Shown: positions 17,209 through 25,228, counted from the stretch's first letter. The stretch is DNA of 64,000 nucleotides from Streptomyces gossypii (GCF_025165795.1 NZ_JAJAGO010000016.1:62001-126000), one strand, 5' to 3'. Numbers and translations: made by a program. The notes: generated by a model from the letters alone, not told the origin.

Positions 17209-17972
17209 GGGCCGCCGTCCGGATCGTCCTCGCCCACCCCGCCTGTCACGTCCCGTACGAGCAGCGCCGCGCCCGCCACCGCACCCGGCATCAGCAGGAC
17301 CGCGACGAACGGCACCAGGAAGCTCAGCACCAGCGGCACGCCGAACCCCAGCGCCAGGCCCTTGCGCGCACGCAGCAGTCGCAGCCGGTCCCGTACGGGG
17401 ATGTCGCGGCGCTGCATGGCGACCGAGGTCAGCTCCAGCGTGAGGAAGAACCCGGACACGCAGATCCCCAGGACCGGGACGACCGTCTGGCCGATGACCG
17501 GTATGAAGCCCAGCAGGAAGAGCGGCGCGGCCAACAGCAGCGCACGGAAGAGCACATGGAGGCTGTCCCGCAGCGAGATCCACAGCTCCTGCCACAGCGG
17601 CCGGTCGGGCCCGACCGGACAGTCGCCCTCGGACTCCTCGACCTGCTCGGAGAGCTTCTCGTAGAACGGGTCGCCGATCAGCAGGGTGACGGCGGTGAAG
17701 GTGAGGACGGCGAGCAGCAGCCCTCCCATCCAGAGCAGGACGGCGAACAGGGTGCGCAGCCCCGTCCGCCATGTGTCGCCCCAGTCGTCGGCGAAGGGGG
17801 TGGCCCAGACCGCGAGGTCGTCCGTCCAGAAGGCGAGGCCGGTCAGCGCCGCCGCGTACAGCACGAGCGCCACCAGGGCGGGCAGCAGCCCGAAACCGAA
17901 CCACCGGCCGTGCCCGGCGACCCAGCGCTGCCCGCGCACCAAATACCGCAGCCCCAAACCAAGATCACTCAT
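17202..17972 (-). CDS. EI24 / CysZ-like membrane protein
   Basis: A 256-residue integral membrane protein that I start at ATG 17972 (MSDLGLGLRYLV). It has about five hydrophobic segments and the EI24-family blocks GDPFYEKLSEQVEE and FIPVIGQTVVPVLGICVSGFFLTLELTSVAMQRRDIP. The CysZ branch imports sulfate, but actinobacterial EI24 proteins are mostly uncharacterised. The C-terminal tail is acidic. It converges on dapA. No partner gene suggests its substrate. Confidence 0.88.
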   Translation of the reverse strand: MSDLGLGLRYLVRGQRWVAGHGRWFGFGLLPALVALVLYAAALTGLAFWTDDLAVWATPFADDWGDTWRTGLRTLFAVLLWMGGLLLAVLTFTAVTLLIGDPFYEKLSEQVEESEGDCPVGPDRPLWQELWISLRDSLHVLFRALLLAAPLFLLGFIPVIGQTVVPVLGICVSGFFLTLELTSVAMQRRDIPVRDRLRLLRARKGLALGFGVPLVLSFLVPFVAVLLMPGAVAGAALLVRDVTGGVGEDDPDGGPY

Positions 17973-18088
17973 GGCGGGCACGATATCCGGTGCGCGGGCG
18001 GCAGCCGAGGCCCGGCGGCGGGAACCCCCCTGCTGCTCCCGCTGCCGGGCGCGCACCGGCCCCGGTCGGCCCGTGGGTCACCGGCAGG

Positions 18089-19321
18089 TCACCGGCGGGT
18101 GAAAACGGGTTCCCACTCGTCGGCCTTCTGGCCGTCCCGGAAGCCGGTCAGCTGCTTCACCCGGGTGCCCTCGACGTCCACCAGCAGGAGCTGCTGGCGG
18201 AACTCATCGGCGCCGTCGCATCGCTTGGGATCGCAGCCCCAGGCGATGAGCCGCTCGTCGTCGGCCCAGGCGAGCAGCTCCTGCACGGGCTGTTTGGCAA
18301 CCCGCTTCCCGGTCTTCGCGTCCAGCACCTCGGTGGCGATCTCGTCGCCCTCGCCCGCGAACTCACCGGCGGACAGCTTGCCGCCGGGTGACCTGCCCGC
18401 CAGGGAGTACGCAAGGTTCTCGCCGGTCGGGGGCTTCGTCTCACGCCCCTCGAGATCGTAGAAGGTCTTCAGCGGCTCCATGATGTTGCGAACGAACACA
18501 TGGGTGCCGTCGGCGCTCCATTCGACGTCCTCGCGGGCGTTGAAGCGGGTCTTCGGCTCCCCCGGAGACAGCTCGAACCACTTCACGGCGTCGACGTCGA
18601 TGTCGATGTCGATGTCGATGTCGATGTCGATGAGGTAGTAGCCGGTACGGCTCCGCACCGGTCCGGGTTGCCTCTTGCCGTCACTCATGACCGGTTTGTT
18701 CTTGTGCAGCCGGTCCGGGTTCTTGCTGTACGTGGTGGCGAGCAGGCGGCTGCCGTCCGGGGACCAGGAGACTCCGGCAGCGCCCCGGTCCAGCTCGATC
18801 CACCGCTCCACCTCGCCGGACTCCAGATCGAGGATGCCGACCCGCTTGCTGGGCAGCGGCCCCTCCAGCACCGCAGCGGTGTGCAGGTTCGGGGCGACGT
18901 CGGCCCAGGCCCAGCCCGTCTTCTCGTAGCGCCCCTCGGAGGGGTCGTACAGGTGCCAGTTCCAGCTGTCCACCACGTCACCGTTCGGCTGCTCGATGCG
19001 CTCGCGCGTGGTGTAGGCGGACATCGCGGTGTTCCCGGCCGCGATCAGATCCTCGGGCGGTGACTGGTCCGGGTGCGCGAGCACGTCCTCGACGACCGTC
19101 CGGTCGGCGGCCCGGTTCCCCTCGCCGCCGATGTCGAGGCCGGGGATCACGAGGGCGGCGGCCACCACGGCGGTCGTGGCCATGGCGGCGCCGGTCAGGG
19201 CGCGGACACGGCGGCGGCGGCGGACGCGCAGCACCCGGTCGGCGAAGTCGCGCGGTGCGGCCGGGGGCTCGCGCTCGGACATCTCCTGGAGGGTTTCCCT
19301 CACCAATTGTTCGACGTTCAC
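18089..19321 (-). CDS. Membrane-anchored beta-propeller-like partner of the SigE-family sigma factor
   Basis: A 410-residue protein with a cytosolic N-terminal part (about 1-40, including a basic RVRRRRRVRAL stop), one membrane helix (about 44-62) and a large extracytoplasmic TolB/WD40-like region (VSWSPDGSRLLATTY, VEWSADGTHVFVRN). It overlaps the sigma gene by four bases. Position and topology suggest an anti-sigma or signal-sensing role, though no canonical zinc anti-sigma motif is visible. Residues about 230-241 are an Ile-Asp dipeptide run encoded by a hexanucleotide microsatellite (18591-18632), unlike anything around it. Confidence 0.82.
   Translation of the reverse strand: MNVEQLVRETLQEMSEREPPAAPRDFADRVLRVRRRRRVRALTGAAMATTAVVAAALVIPGLDIGGEGNRAADRTVVEDVLAHPDQSPPEDLIAAGNTAMSAYTTRERIEQPNGDVVDSWNWHLYDPSEGRYEKTGWAWADVAPNLHTAAVLEGPLPSKRVGILDLESGEVERWIELDRGAAGVSWSPDGSRLLATTYSKNPDRLHKNKPVMSDGKRQPGPVRSRTGYYLIDIDIDIDIDIDVDAVKWFELSPGEPKTRFNAREDVEWSADGTHVFVRNIMEPLKTFYDLEGRETKPPTGENLAYSLAGRSPGGKLSAGEFAGEGDEIATEVLDAKTGKRVAKQPVQELLAWADDERLIAWGCDPKRCDGADEFRQQLLLVDVEGTRVKQLTGFRDGQKADEWEPVFTRR
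18591..18632. repeat. TCGATG hexanucleotide microsatellite inside a coding region
   Basis: Seven consecutive six-base units (TCGACG followed by six perfect TCGATG) encode alternating Ile and Asp on the minus strand. Copy-number change would keep the frame, altering only the length of the acidic/hydrophobic loop in the sensor protein. Confidence 0.95.
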
Positions 19322-19872
19322 GGCCCTACCTCCGCTGGGGTCACTGCGCCGGACGGTCCGGGCACGTCGCTGAGGCCGAGGGCGGACAGTTCGGGTGCCA
19401 GGCTGCGCAGCCTGGCGAGTGAGCGGTGCGTGGTGCTGCGTACGGTGCCGACCGAGCAGCCCAGCAGCCGCGCGACCTCCGTCTCCGGAAGATCCTCGAA
19501 GTAGCGGAGCACCAGGACGGTGCGCTGGCGCGGCGTGAGTCGGGACAGCGCGCGGCGCACGGTCAGCCGCAGATCCGCGTCATTGTCGGGCCGCTCCCTG
19601 GCGGCGCTCTCCGGCAGGTCGGCGACGGTCAGTTCGCGCTTCCGCCAGCGCAGCCGCCAGCGGCTGATCTGCTGGCGGTAGAGCACCTGCCGTGCGTACG
19701 CCTCCGGTTCCTCGACGCGGTTCCACCGGCTGGCGACCTTGATCAGCGCGTTCTGGAGCAGGTCCTCGGCGGCGTGCTCGTCACCGCCGCTCAGCAGGAT
19801 GGCGGTCCTCAACAGCGCGGGCGATCTGTTCGCCACGAATTCACGGAATTTCTCCTGCCCCTGGGCATCCAT
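19318..19872 (-). CDS. ECF RNA polymerase sigma factor, SigE family
   Basis: A 184-residue sigma factor. Region 2 covers about residues 8-75 (FVANRSPALLRTAILLSGGDEHAAEDLLQNAL). Region 4 covers about 115-165 (LTPRQRTVLVLRYFEDLPETEVARLLGCSVGTVRSTTHRSLARL). The start is ATG 19872 with AAAGGTGA upstream; the longer open frame is leader. ATGA overlap with the downstream membrane protein suggests that the two form a sigma/regulator pair acting at the envelope. The regulon is unknown. Confidence 0.94.
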   Translation of the reverse strand: MDAQGQEKFREFVANRSPALLRTAILLSGGDEHAAEDLLQNALIKVASRWNRVEEPEAYARQVLYRQQISRWRLRWRKRELTVADLPESAARERPDNDADLRLTVRRALSRLTPRQRTVLVLRYFEDLPETEVARLLGCSVGTVRSTTHRSLARLRSLAPELSALGLSDVPGPSGAVTPAEVGP

Positions 19873-19987
19873 CTTCACCTTTCGACGTAGTGACGCTCCT
19901 TGGGACGCCTCCGGGCCGCTCCCGCTATGCCTCGCCTGTGGGATTCGTGGGGGAACCGTGGGACCCGTTGCGGGGAAGGGCACGGCA

Positions 19988-20022
19988 AGAGGCCCGCACC
20001 GGGCGCTCCGGTGCGGGCCTCT
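19988..20022 (-). terminator. Terminator downstream of dapD
   Basis: A perfect 15-pair stem, AGAGGCCCGCACCGG (19988-20002) with its complement (20008-20022) and loop GCGCT, 16 bases beyond the dapD stop. Confidence 0.87.
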
Positions 20023-20037
20023 CGTATGGTCGTCCGG

Positions 20038-21027
20038 TCAGTTGTGGCTGTGGAGCACCTCGTTGAGGCCGCCCCAGGAGCCGGTGCGCTGGAGGGCGTG
20101 GACGGTGCCCGTGGTGGAGTCGCGGCGGTAGAGGAGGTTGTGGGCGCCGGAGAGCTCCAGCGCCTTGACGACCTTCCCGTCCGGAAGCGTCACCCGGGTA
20201 CCCGCGGTGACGTAGAGGCCCGCCTCGACGACGCAGTCGTCGCCCAGCGAGATGCCGATGCCCGCCTGCGCCCCGAGGAGGCAGCGCTCGCCGATGGAGA
20301 TGACCTGCTTGCCGCCGCCGGAGAGGGTGCCCATGATCGAGGAGCCGCCGCCGATGTCGGAGCCGTTGCCGACCACGACGCCCGCGGTGATCCGGCCCTC
20401 GACCATGGAGGTGCCCAGGGTGCCCGCGTTGAAGTTGCAGAACCCCTCGTGCATGACCGTGGTGCCCTCGGCCAGGTGGGCGCCCAGCCGCACCCGGTCG
20501 GCGTCCGCGATCCGCACTCCCGTCGGGGCGACGTAGTCGGTCATGCGCGGGAACTTGTCGATGCTGGTGACGTTCAGCAGCACGCCCTCGGCGCGGGCGG
20601 CCAGCCGTGCCTCCTCGACCCGGTCGACGGGCACCGGGCCGATCGTGGTCCAGGCGACGTTGGCGAGCAGTCCGAAGAGGCCCTCCAGGTTCTGACCGTG
20701 CGGGCGTACCAGGCGGTGGCTGAGCAGGTGCAGGCGGAGGTAGGCGTCGTGTGCGTCGGCGGGCTTGTCGTCCAGCGAGGCGATGACCGTACGTACGGCG
20801 ACGATCTCGACCCCGCGGCGCGGGTCGGGGCCCAGTGCCTTGGGGGCCGCGTCACCCAGCAGCTCGGCGGCGCGCTCGGCGGTCAGCCGCTCGGTACCGG
20901 CCGGGCCGGGGTCGGCGGCGAGCGCGGGAGCGGGGTACCAGGTGTCGAGGACGACCCCGTCCGCTGTGACGGTGGCGAGCCCGGCGGCGACGGCGCCGGT
21001 CGTAGTGGTGGTGGGTGCGTCGGTCAT
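20038..21027 (-). CDS. dapD: 2,3,4,5-tetrahydropyridine-2,6-dicarboxylate N-succinyltransferase
   Basis: A 329-residue acyltransferase that succinylates tetrahydrodipicolinate in the lysine/meso-diaminopimelate pathway, essential for peptidoglycan. It has the long actinobacterial N-terminal domain (about 1-165) and then a left-handed beta-helix of hexapeptide repeats. Key blocks are LLNVTSIDKFPRMTDYVAPTGVRIADADRVRLGAHL, FCNFNAGTLGTSMVEGRI and GGGSSIMGTLSGGG. The C-terminal ELSGAHNLLYRRDSTTG motif is typical. It is monocistronic, with terminators on both sides. Confidence 0.96.
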   Translation of the reverse strand: MTDAPTTTTTGAVAAGLATVTADGVVLDTWYPAPALAADPGPAGTERLTAERAAELLGDAAPKALGPDPRRGVEIVAVRTVIASLDDKPADAHDAYLRLHLLSHRLVRPHGQNLEGLFGLLANVAWTTIGPVPVDRVEEARLAARAEGVLLNVTSIDKFPRMTDYVAPTGVRIADADRVRLGAHLAEGTTVMHEGFCNFNAGTLGTSMVEGRITAGVVVGNGSDIGGGSSIMGTLSGGGKQVISIGERCLLGAQAGIGISLGDDCVVEAGLYVTAGTRVTLPDGKVVKALELSGAHNLLYRRDSTTGTVHALQRTGSWGGLNEVLHSHN

Positions 21028-21073
21028 ACGCCGAACCTAACCGGAGCCGGGCACGGATGGCCAACCGGTGCGA

Positions 21074-21106
21074 GGAGCGGCCCGCCCCCCTGCTGCGGGC
21101 CGCTCC
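21074..21106 (-). terminator. Terminator of the sigma/CU044_5270 operon
   Basis: A perfect 12-pair stem, GGAGCGGCCCGC with GCGGGCCGCTCC, lies seven bases beyond the stop of the minus-strand gene at 21113. Confidence 0.82.
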
Positions 21107-21112
21107 CCGGTG

Positions 21113-22303
21113 TCAACGCCGCTCGCCCGGCTGGACGGCCTCAGCCGACGTGTAGGGCTCCGCCTCCTTGGGGGACGCCTCCTTGAGGGACTCGGGCTCC
21201 TTGAAGGTGCCGGTGTCGCGGCCGGTGCCGCCCTCTTCGGGATCGACGGGAATGACGTACCTCTTACCGCGGGACCCGCCGTCTTCCGACTCCATGTTCT
21301 CGAAAGACTCCAAGGGCAGGCCGCCGGAGGCGCCTCCTTCCGGCTTTTCCACACCCGGGGGCCGCTGCCCCTCCTTGTCGACAAGCGCGGCCTCGCTGAC
21401 GAGGCCGTTGATGAGGATGTCGCCCTTCTTCATGGGCGGCCCCTCGCTCCCCGGGTCCGAGTCCTCCGTGGCGACCGTGCGCCCGCCCACATAGCGGAGG
21501 GTCTCCGGGTCGAACAGGAGCTCGTCCCGCATGCCGTACATGAAGGCGGACTCCAGGAAGAGCGCGACGGCCGGACGGCCCTTCGCGTCCTTGACCAGGT
21601 GATCGACGGCCTTCATCCCGTCCAGTTCCGCGAGTGCCCGGAGGACCTTGGCCATCCCTTCGGGCGGCGCGGGATAGGTGCCGAGCAGGACGGTGGCCGC
21701 TCCGAAGTTGTGGAGGGCCTCGGGCTCCTTCGCGGGCGCCTTCGGGTCCTGCGGATAGAACTCGCGGGCCCTTTCGAAGATCCCCTCCGCGTCCTCGGGC
21801 AGCGCGGCGAGGAACTCGTAGCGCTCGCCGTGGGAGTGGTCGTCCCCCTCCTTCCAGTCCTCGAACTGCGGGTCGTTGTAGAGGGTCCAGGACTCCTGCC
21901 TCTTGGGCGCGGGGGGCGGGCCGGTCTCATGGCCTCTGACGGTCTGCTGGTAGACCCACTGCCCGTCGCGCGGCTTCGGGTCCGGCTGGGCCGCCGCGGT
22001 GCGCGCGGCCCTGAGCAGCAGGGCGGACGCGTCGCTCAGATCCGGCGCCTGCTGCACGTTCGAGGCGGCGGGGTGGGCCGGGGTGTCGGCAGCGTCACCG
22101 GCGAGCTGGGTGCCGACCAGTACGGCCGCGGCGACCGCCGCGGCGGCGCCGACCGAGGTGATCCGCCAGTCGCCCCACACCCGAAGGCGTGCCGAGCGGT
22201 GGTCCATGGCGTCGGTGAGCCGCTGACGGCCGGGGCTGAGCCGTGCGTGGTCGGGCACGGGTGCGTCGTCGCGCAGCTCGCGCACCGTGGTGATCTCGTC
22301 CAT
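21113..22303 (-). CDS. CU044_5270 family membrane protein, sigma-factor partner
   Basis: A 396-residue protein. A cytosolic N-terminus (about 1-42, MDEITTVRELRDDAPVPDHARLSPGRQRL) is followed by one membrane helix (about 50-68, ITSVGAAAAVAAAVLVGTQLAG) and an outer domain with WVYQQTVRGHETGPPPAPKRQESW near residue 115. This layout and the motif are those of the actinobacterial CU044_5270 family. Those proteins habitually follow an ECF sigma gene and are thought to regulate it. The start codon lies one base after the sigma stop, so they are co-translated. The role as anti-sigma is inferred from context. Confidence 0.87.
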   Translation of the reverse strand: MDEITTVRELRDDAPVPDHARLSPGRQRLTDAMDHRSARLRVWGDWRITSVGAAAAVAAAVLVGTQLAGDAADTPAHPAASNVQQAPDLSDASALLLRAARTAAAQPDPKPRDGQWVYQQTVRGHETGPPPAPKRQESWTLYNDPQFEDWKEGDDHSHGERYEFLAALPEDAEGIFERAREFYPQDPKAPAKEPEALHNFGAATVLLGTYPAPPEGMAKVLRALAELDGMKAVDHLVKDAKGRPAVALFLESAFMYGMRDELLFDPETLRYVGGRTVATEDSDPGSEGPPMKKGDILINGLVSEAALVDKEGQRPPGVEKPEGGASGGLPLESFENMESEDGGSRGKRYVIPVDPEEGGTGRDTGTFKEPESLKEASPKEAEPYTSAEAVQPGERR

Positions 22304-22304
22304 C

Positions 22305-22919
22305 TCAGGACACCTCCGCAACATCGTGGGCAACCATCGGATTGACGCCAAGGGCAGCCCGCACTTTGCGGCGGGCCCGGTTCAGCCGGGACCGGACGGT
22401 TCCGACGGGTATCGACAGCGCTTCGGCTACCTCTTGATAACTCAGCTCCGCCCAGGCCACGAGGAGCAGCACATGCCGGTCCCGTGCCGGGAGGGCTGCC
22501 AGCGCGGCGGCCAGCGGCCCGTGCGCGGCCTGTGCGGTCACCCTGGTGTCGACCTGGTCCGACCAGGATTCGGCGACCGGGTCCACGCCGGTACGGGCGA
22601 GCGCGCGCAGTGCGCGCAGCTCACTGCGGCGGTGCCTGCCGATCAGGTTGGCCGCGATCCCGTAGAGCCAGGGCCGCGCGCTGGACCGGTCGGTGTCGAA
22701 GCGCGCGCGGGTGCGGAAGGCGACCAGATACGTTTCCGCGGTGATGTCGTCGGCGACGGTGTCGCCCAGCCGGCGTGCGGCGTAGCGGTGGATGTCGGCC
22801 GCGTGCCGGTCGTACAGCTGCGCGAAGATCTCCGGTCTTTCCCGGGACTCGTCGATGATCGCCGCGTCGCTCATCGGCGGATCGCTGCTCGGTGCGTCGT
22901 GCGTCGGCGGATCGTTCAC
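22305..22919 (-). CDS. ECF RNA polymerase sigma factor
   Basis: A 204-residue sigma factor. Region 2 is at about 30-95 (FAQLYDRHAADIHRYAARRLGDTVADDITAETYLVAF, then RPWLYGIAANLIGRHRR). Region 4 is at about 138-190 (LPARDRHVLLLVAWAELSYQEVAEALSIPVGTVRSRLNRARRKV). It pairs with the CU044_5270-type membrane protein directly downstream. An internal methionine at residue 16 is a possible alternative start. This is the second sigma/membrane-partner module in 4 kb; the two sigmas are not close paralogues. Confidence 0.94.
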   Translation of the reverse strand: MNDPPTHDAPSSDPPMSDAAIIDESRERPEIFAQLYDRHAADIHRYAARRLGDTVADDITAETYLVAFRTRARFDTDRSSARPWLYGIAANLIGRHRRSELRALRALARTGVDPVAESWSDQVDTRVTAQAAHGPLAAALAALPARDRHVLLLVAWAELSYQEVAEALSIPVGTVRSRLNRARRKVRAALGVNPMVAHDVAEVS

Positions 22920-22995
22920 ATGCTCCCCCGGGCTGGGTGGCGAGTTGGCGTTCTGCCCTCTGTTGCCCGGAGGCCCGATATGGGTTCACGGGAGT

Positions 22996-23562
22996 TCACC
23001 TCCCGGGTGTGACCACCTGCGCGGCGCCCAGTATGCCCGTGAGCATTCCGCGGATCTCCTGGCTGCCGGCCTCCCGGTCCGTCAGCAGGAACTGCAGCAT
23101 CAGGCCGTCCAGCAGGGCGGCAAGGGCCCGCGCGGTCGCGTCGTCCGGGGTGCGGCGGCGGAGCAGCGTGGCGAGCCCGTCCAGGCACTCGGCGGCCTGC
23201 GGCCGGAGTGCGTGGTGGCGGAGGGCGGCCAGATACAGCTCGTACTCCAGCCGGGCGCGCCTGCGGTCACCGCTCAGCGACTCCTGGAGCAGCCGGACGA
23301 GCTCGTCCACGAACGGGACCCCGGGGTCGATGCTCCGCTCCCAGAGCTCGGCCCCGGCCAGCCACTCCTTGCCGGTCTGCCGCAGCGCGGCGTGGAGCAG
23401 GTCATCGCGGGAGGCGAAGTGGTAGGTGGTGGAGCCCAGTGGCACGTCCGCCTCGGCGGCCACCCGGCGGTGGGTGAGTCCGTCGATGCCGTGTTCGCCC
23501 ACCACGCGGATCGCCGCCTCGATGAGGCGCTGGCGGCGATCGGGGTCGTACCGGCGGGCCAT
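22996..23562 (-). CDS. TetR-family regulator coupled to an SMR efflux gene
   Basis: A 188-residue regulator. The HTH (about 10-55) reads AIRVVGEHGIDGLTHRRVAAEADVPLGSTTYHFASRDDLL, the HRRVA/STTYHF type common among regulators of small multidrug transporters. The C-terminal domain (LYLAALRHHALRPQAAECLDG) is typical of this group. Its ATG overlaps the SMR stop by one base (TGATG), so the pump and its repressor are co-expressed and probably autoregulated through the inverted repeat at the SMR start. Confidence 0.94.
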   Translation of the reverse strand: MARRYDPDRRQRLIEAAIRVVGEHGIDGLTHRRVAAEADVPLGSTTYHFASRDDLLHAALRQTGKEWLAGAELWERSIDPGVPFVDELVRLLQESLSGDRRRARLEYELYLAALRHHALRPQAAECLDGLATLLRRRTPDDATARALAALLDGLMLQFLLTDREAGSQEIRGMLTGILGAAQVVTPGR

Positions 23563-23882
23563 CAGTGGGCACCTCCGAGGTTGAGCACGACGACACCGGC
23601 GACGACCAGCGCGATGCCCGCGATCCGTGCCGCGGAGACCGTCTCACCGATGAAGACCATGCCGATCGCGGCGACGACCGCCGTGCCGGCCCCGGACCAT
23701 ATCGCGTAGGCGGTGCCCACCGACATGGTCTTCAGGGTCTGCGCCAGCAGCGTGAAGGCGATGACATAGCCCAGACCCGCACCGAGTGAGGGCCAGAGCT
23801 TGGTGAATCCGTCGCTGTACTTCATGGCGGTCGTGCCGAGAATCTCGGCGACGATCGCCGCCGCGAGGGTTGCGTAGACCAT
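23562..23882 (-). CDS. Small multidrug resistance (SMR) efflux protein
   Basis: A 106-residue, four-helix membrane protein of EmrE type. It aligns with EmrE throughout: AIVAEILGTTAMKYSDGFTKLWPS at residues 9-32 with the essential membrane Glu at 13, then AQTLKTMSVGTAYAIWSGAGT with the conserved Trp. SMR proteins work as antiparallel dimers exchanging protons for cationic drugs or guanidinium-like compounds. I start at ATG 23882 by comparison with EmrE; an upstream ATG at 23900 would add six residues. The ribosome site is weak, and the start lies inside a probable operator. Confidence 0.93.
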   Translation of the reverse strand: MVYATLAAAIVAEILGTTAMKYSDGFTKLWPSLGAGLGYVIAFTLLAQTLKTMSVGTAYAIWSGAGTAVVAAIGMVFIGETVSAARIAGIALVVAGVVVLNLGGAH

Positions 23883-23921
23883 GTGTACGACAGTACCCAT
23901 CGATATGTACGCTCGTCCACA
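23882..23921. promoter_or_regulatory. Imperfect inverted repeat at the SMR start, probable TetR operator
   Basis: TGTGTACGACAGTAC (23882-23896) faces GTACGCTCGTCCACA (23907-23921), 12 of 15 positions complementary, with a ten-base spacer. It overlaps the start codon of the SMR gene, where binding of the co-encoded TetR would block expression. Confidence 0.6.
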
Positions 23922-23947
23922 GTGCGGTGCGCGCACTGTCGTGACGC

Positions 23948-24169
23948 CTACGGGACCTCGCGGAGGTAGAGCGCGCCGCAGGTGTGGCAGAAGGGATGGC
24001 CCTCGGTGGTGCCCCAGACCTCGGGGGACTGGGTGGCCGCGGTGGGTGCCAGGTCGAGGCCGCAGAGCGCTTCCGTCGCGCCCTCGCGCGTCATGTGCCA
24101 CAGCTTGGGCGGGTACTTGCGTACGGGCTCGACGTCGTCCGCGTACTCCGCGCGCATCTCGTAGTCCAT
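23948..24169 (-). CDS. Small conserved CxxC protein
   Basis: A 73-residue protein, MDYEMRAEYADDVEPVRKYPPKLWHM onward, ending HPFCHTCGALYLREVP. The C-terminal HPFCHTCG plus an internal ALCGLD cysteine could bind zinc. ATG 24169 is preceded by AAGGGG; the longer open frame upstream runs through the terminator hairpin and is not real. I recognise it only as a Streptomyces-type hypothetical. It lies between the SMR promoter and the suf terminator, transcribed on its own. Confidence 0.72.
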   Translation of the reverse strand: MDYEMRAEYADDVEPVRKYPPKLWHMTREGATEALCGLDLAPTAATQSPEVWGTTEGHPFCHTCGALYLREVP

Positions 24170-24256
24170 GTTCTGCCCCTTCCGCCGCTTCCGCCGCTTC
24201 CGAGTGTGGCGCGGCGGGAGCCGGGCGGCATCCCGGGCACGGGCGCGGCGGCCCAG

Positions 24257-24309
24257 CAGCACAGCAGCCCTGCCCGCCGGGGACACCGGCGGGCAGGGCT
24301 GCTGTGCTG
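24257..24309. terminator. Suf operon terminator, 24-base-pair perfect stem
   Basis: A perfect 24-pair stem (arms 24257-24280 and 24286-24309, five-base loop GGACA, arm core CAGCAGCCCTGCCCGCC) lies 39 bases after the last suf gene. It is unusually long and likely insulates the suf operon from the small CxxC gene. Confidence 0.9.
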
Positions 24310-24347
24310 GGCTGGGCTTGTGGTGGGCTGTGCTGGGCTGCTGGGGC

Positions 24348-24677
24348 TCAGACGTTGAAGCCGAGCGCGCGGAGCTGCTCACGCCCGTCATCGGTGATCT
24401 TGTCGGGGCCCCACGGGGGCATCCAGACCCAGTTGATCTTCAGGTCGTTCACGATGCCCTCGGTCGCCGAGCGGGCCTGGTCCTCGATGACGTCGGTCAG
24501 CGGGCAGGCCGCGGAGGTCAGCGTCATGTCCAGAGTGGCCACATTGGCCTCGTCGACATGGACGCCGTAGATCAGACCGAGGTTGACGACGTCGATCCCC
24601 AGCTCGGGGTCGACCACGTCGTACAGTGCCTCGCGGACCTCTTCCTCGCTCGCGGGCTTGGTGGTGGTCTCGCTCAT
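24348..24677 (-). CDS. DUF59/MIP18-family Fe-S assembly protein (SufT-like)
   Basis: A 109-residue protein of the DUF59 family, which helps Fe-S maturation in suf operons. It has the DPELGIDVVNLGLIYGVHVDE block at about 23-43, the reactive Cys in LTSAACPLTDVIEDQ, and the C-terminal VWMPPWGPDKITDDGREQLRALGF signature. Its start overlaps the sufU stop (ATGA). It is the last gene of the suf operon. Confidence 0.93.
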   Translation of the reverse strand: MSETTTKPASEEEVREALYDVVDPELGIDVVNLGLIYGVHVDEANVATLDMTLTSAACPLTDVIEDQARSATEGIVNDLKINWVWMPPWGPDKITDDGREQLRALGFNV

Positions 24678-25162
24678 GCCGCTTCCCTTTCCCCGGGCTT
24701 GTCCGTCAGTCCGGTGTCGCCGTCGCCCAGTGCCTGGGCGGTGGCGTCCTTCCATGCCATCCAGCTCAGCAGAGCACACTTCACCCGAGCCGGGTACTTG
24801 GAGACACCGGCGAACGCGACGGCGTCCTCCAGCACCTCCTCCATCGCGTCGTCCGGCTCCAGCTGCCCCCTCGACTGCATCAGCTCCAGGAAGCTCTCCT
24901 GGATCCGCTGCGCCTGGGTCAGCTCTTTGCCGACCAGCAGTTCGTTCAGCACGGAGGCGCTGGCCTGGCTGATGGAGCAGCCCTGCCCCTCGTAGCTGAC
25001 GTCGGCGATGGTCTCGCCCTCGTACCTCACCCGCAGGGTGATCTCGTCGCCGCACGTCGGGTTGACGTGGTGCACCTCGGCGTCGCCGTCGCGCAGCCCG
25101 CGCCCGTGCGGGTGCTTGTAGTGGTCCAGGATCACTTCCTGGTACATGGAATCAAGCTTCAC
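24674..25162 (-). CDS. sufU: Fe-S cluster assembly sulfur-transfer protein SufU
   Basis: A 162-residue SufU, which accepts persulfide from SufS through a zinc-bound thiol swap and passes it to SufBCD. The conserved Cys ligands appear in NPTCGDEI (about Cys37), GQGCSISQAS (about Cys62) and ARVKCALLSW (about Cys128), with the SufU-type insertion in between. It is translationally coupled to the DUF59 gene downstream and separated from sufS by a 66-base spacer full of short repeats. Confidence 0.95.
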   Translation of the reverse strand: MKLDSMYQEVILDHYKHPHGRGLRDGDAEVHHVNPTCGDEITLRVRYEGETIADVSYEGQGCSISQASASVLNELLVGKELTQAQRIQESFLELMQSRGQLEPDDAMEEVLEDAVAFAGVSKYPARVKCALLSWMAWKDATAQALGDGDTGLTDKPGEREAA

Positions 25163-25164
25163 GA

Positions 25165-25224
25165 GTCCGTCCCGTCCCTGCCGTCAGCCGGTCTGCCGTC
25201 AGTCACTCTGCAGTCAGTCGCTGT
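25165..25224. repeat. 15-base-period imperfect tandem repeats between sufS and sufU
   Basis: TGCCGTCAG at 25180 and 25195 and TGCAGTCAG at 25210 recur exactly every 15 bases, with a weaker unit before and GTCTGTC elements after. The stretch fills the sufU-sufS spacer and has no coding or hairpin explanation. Confidence 0.75.
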
Positions 25225-25228
25225 CTGT

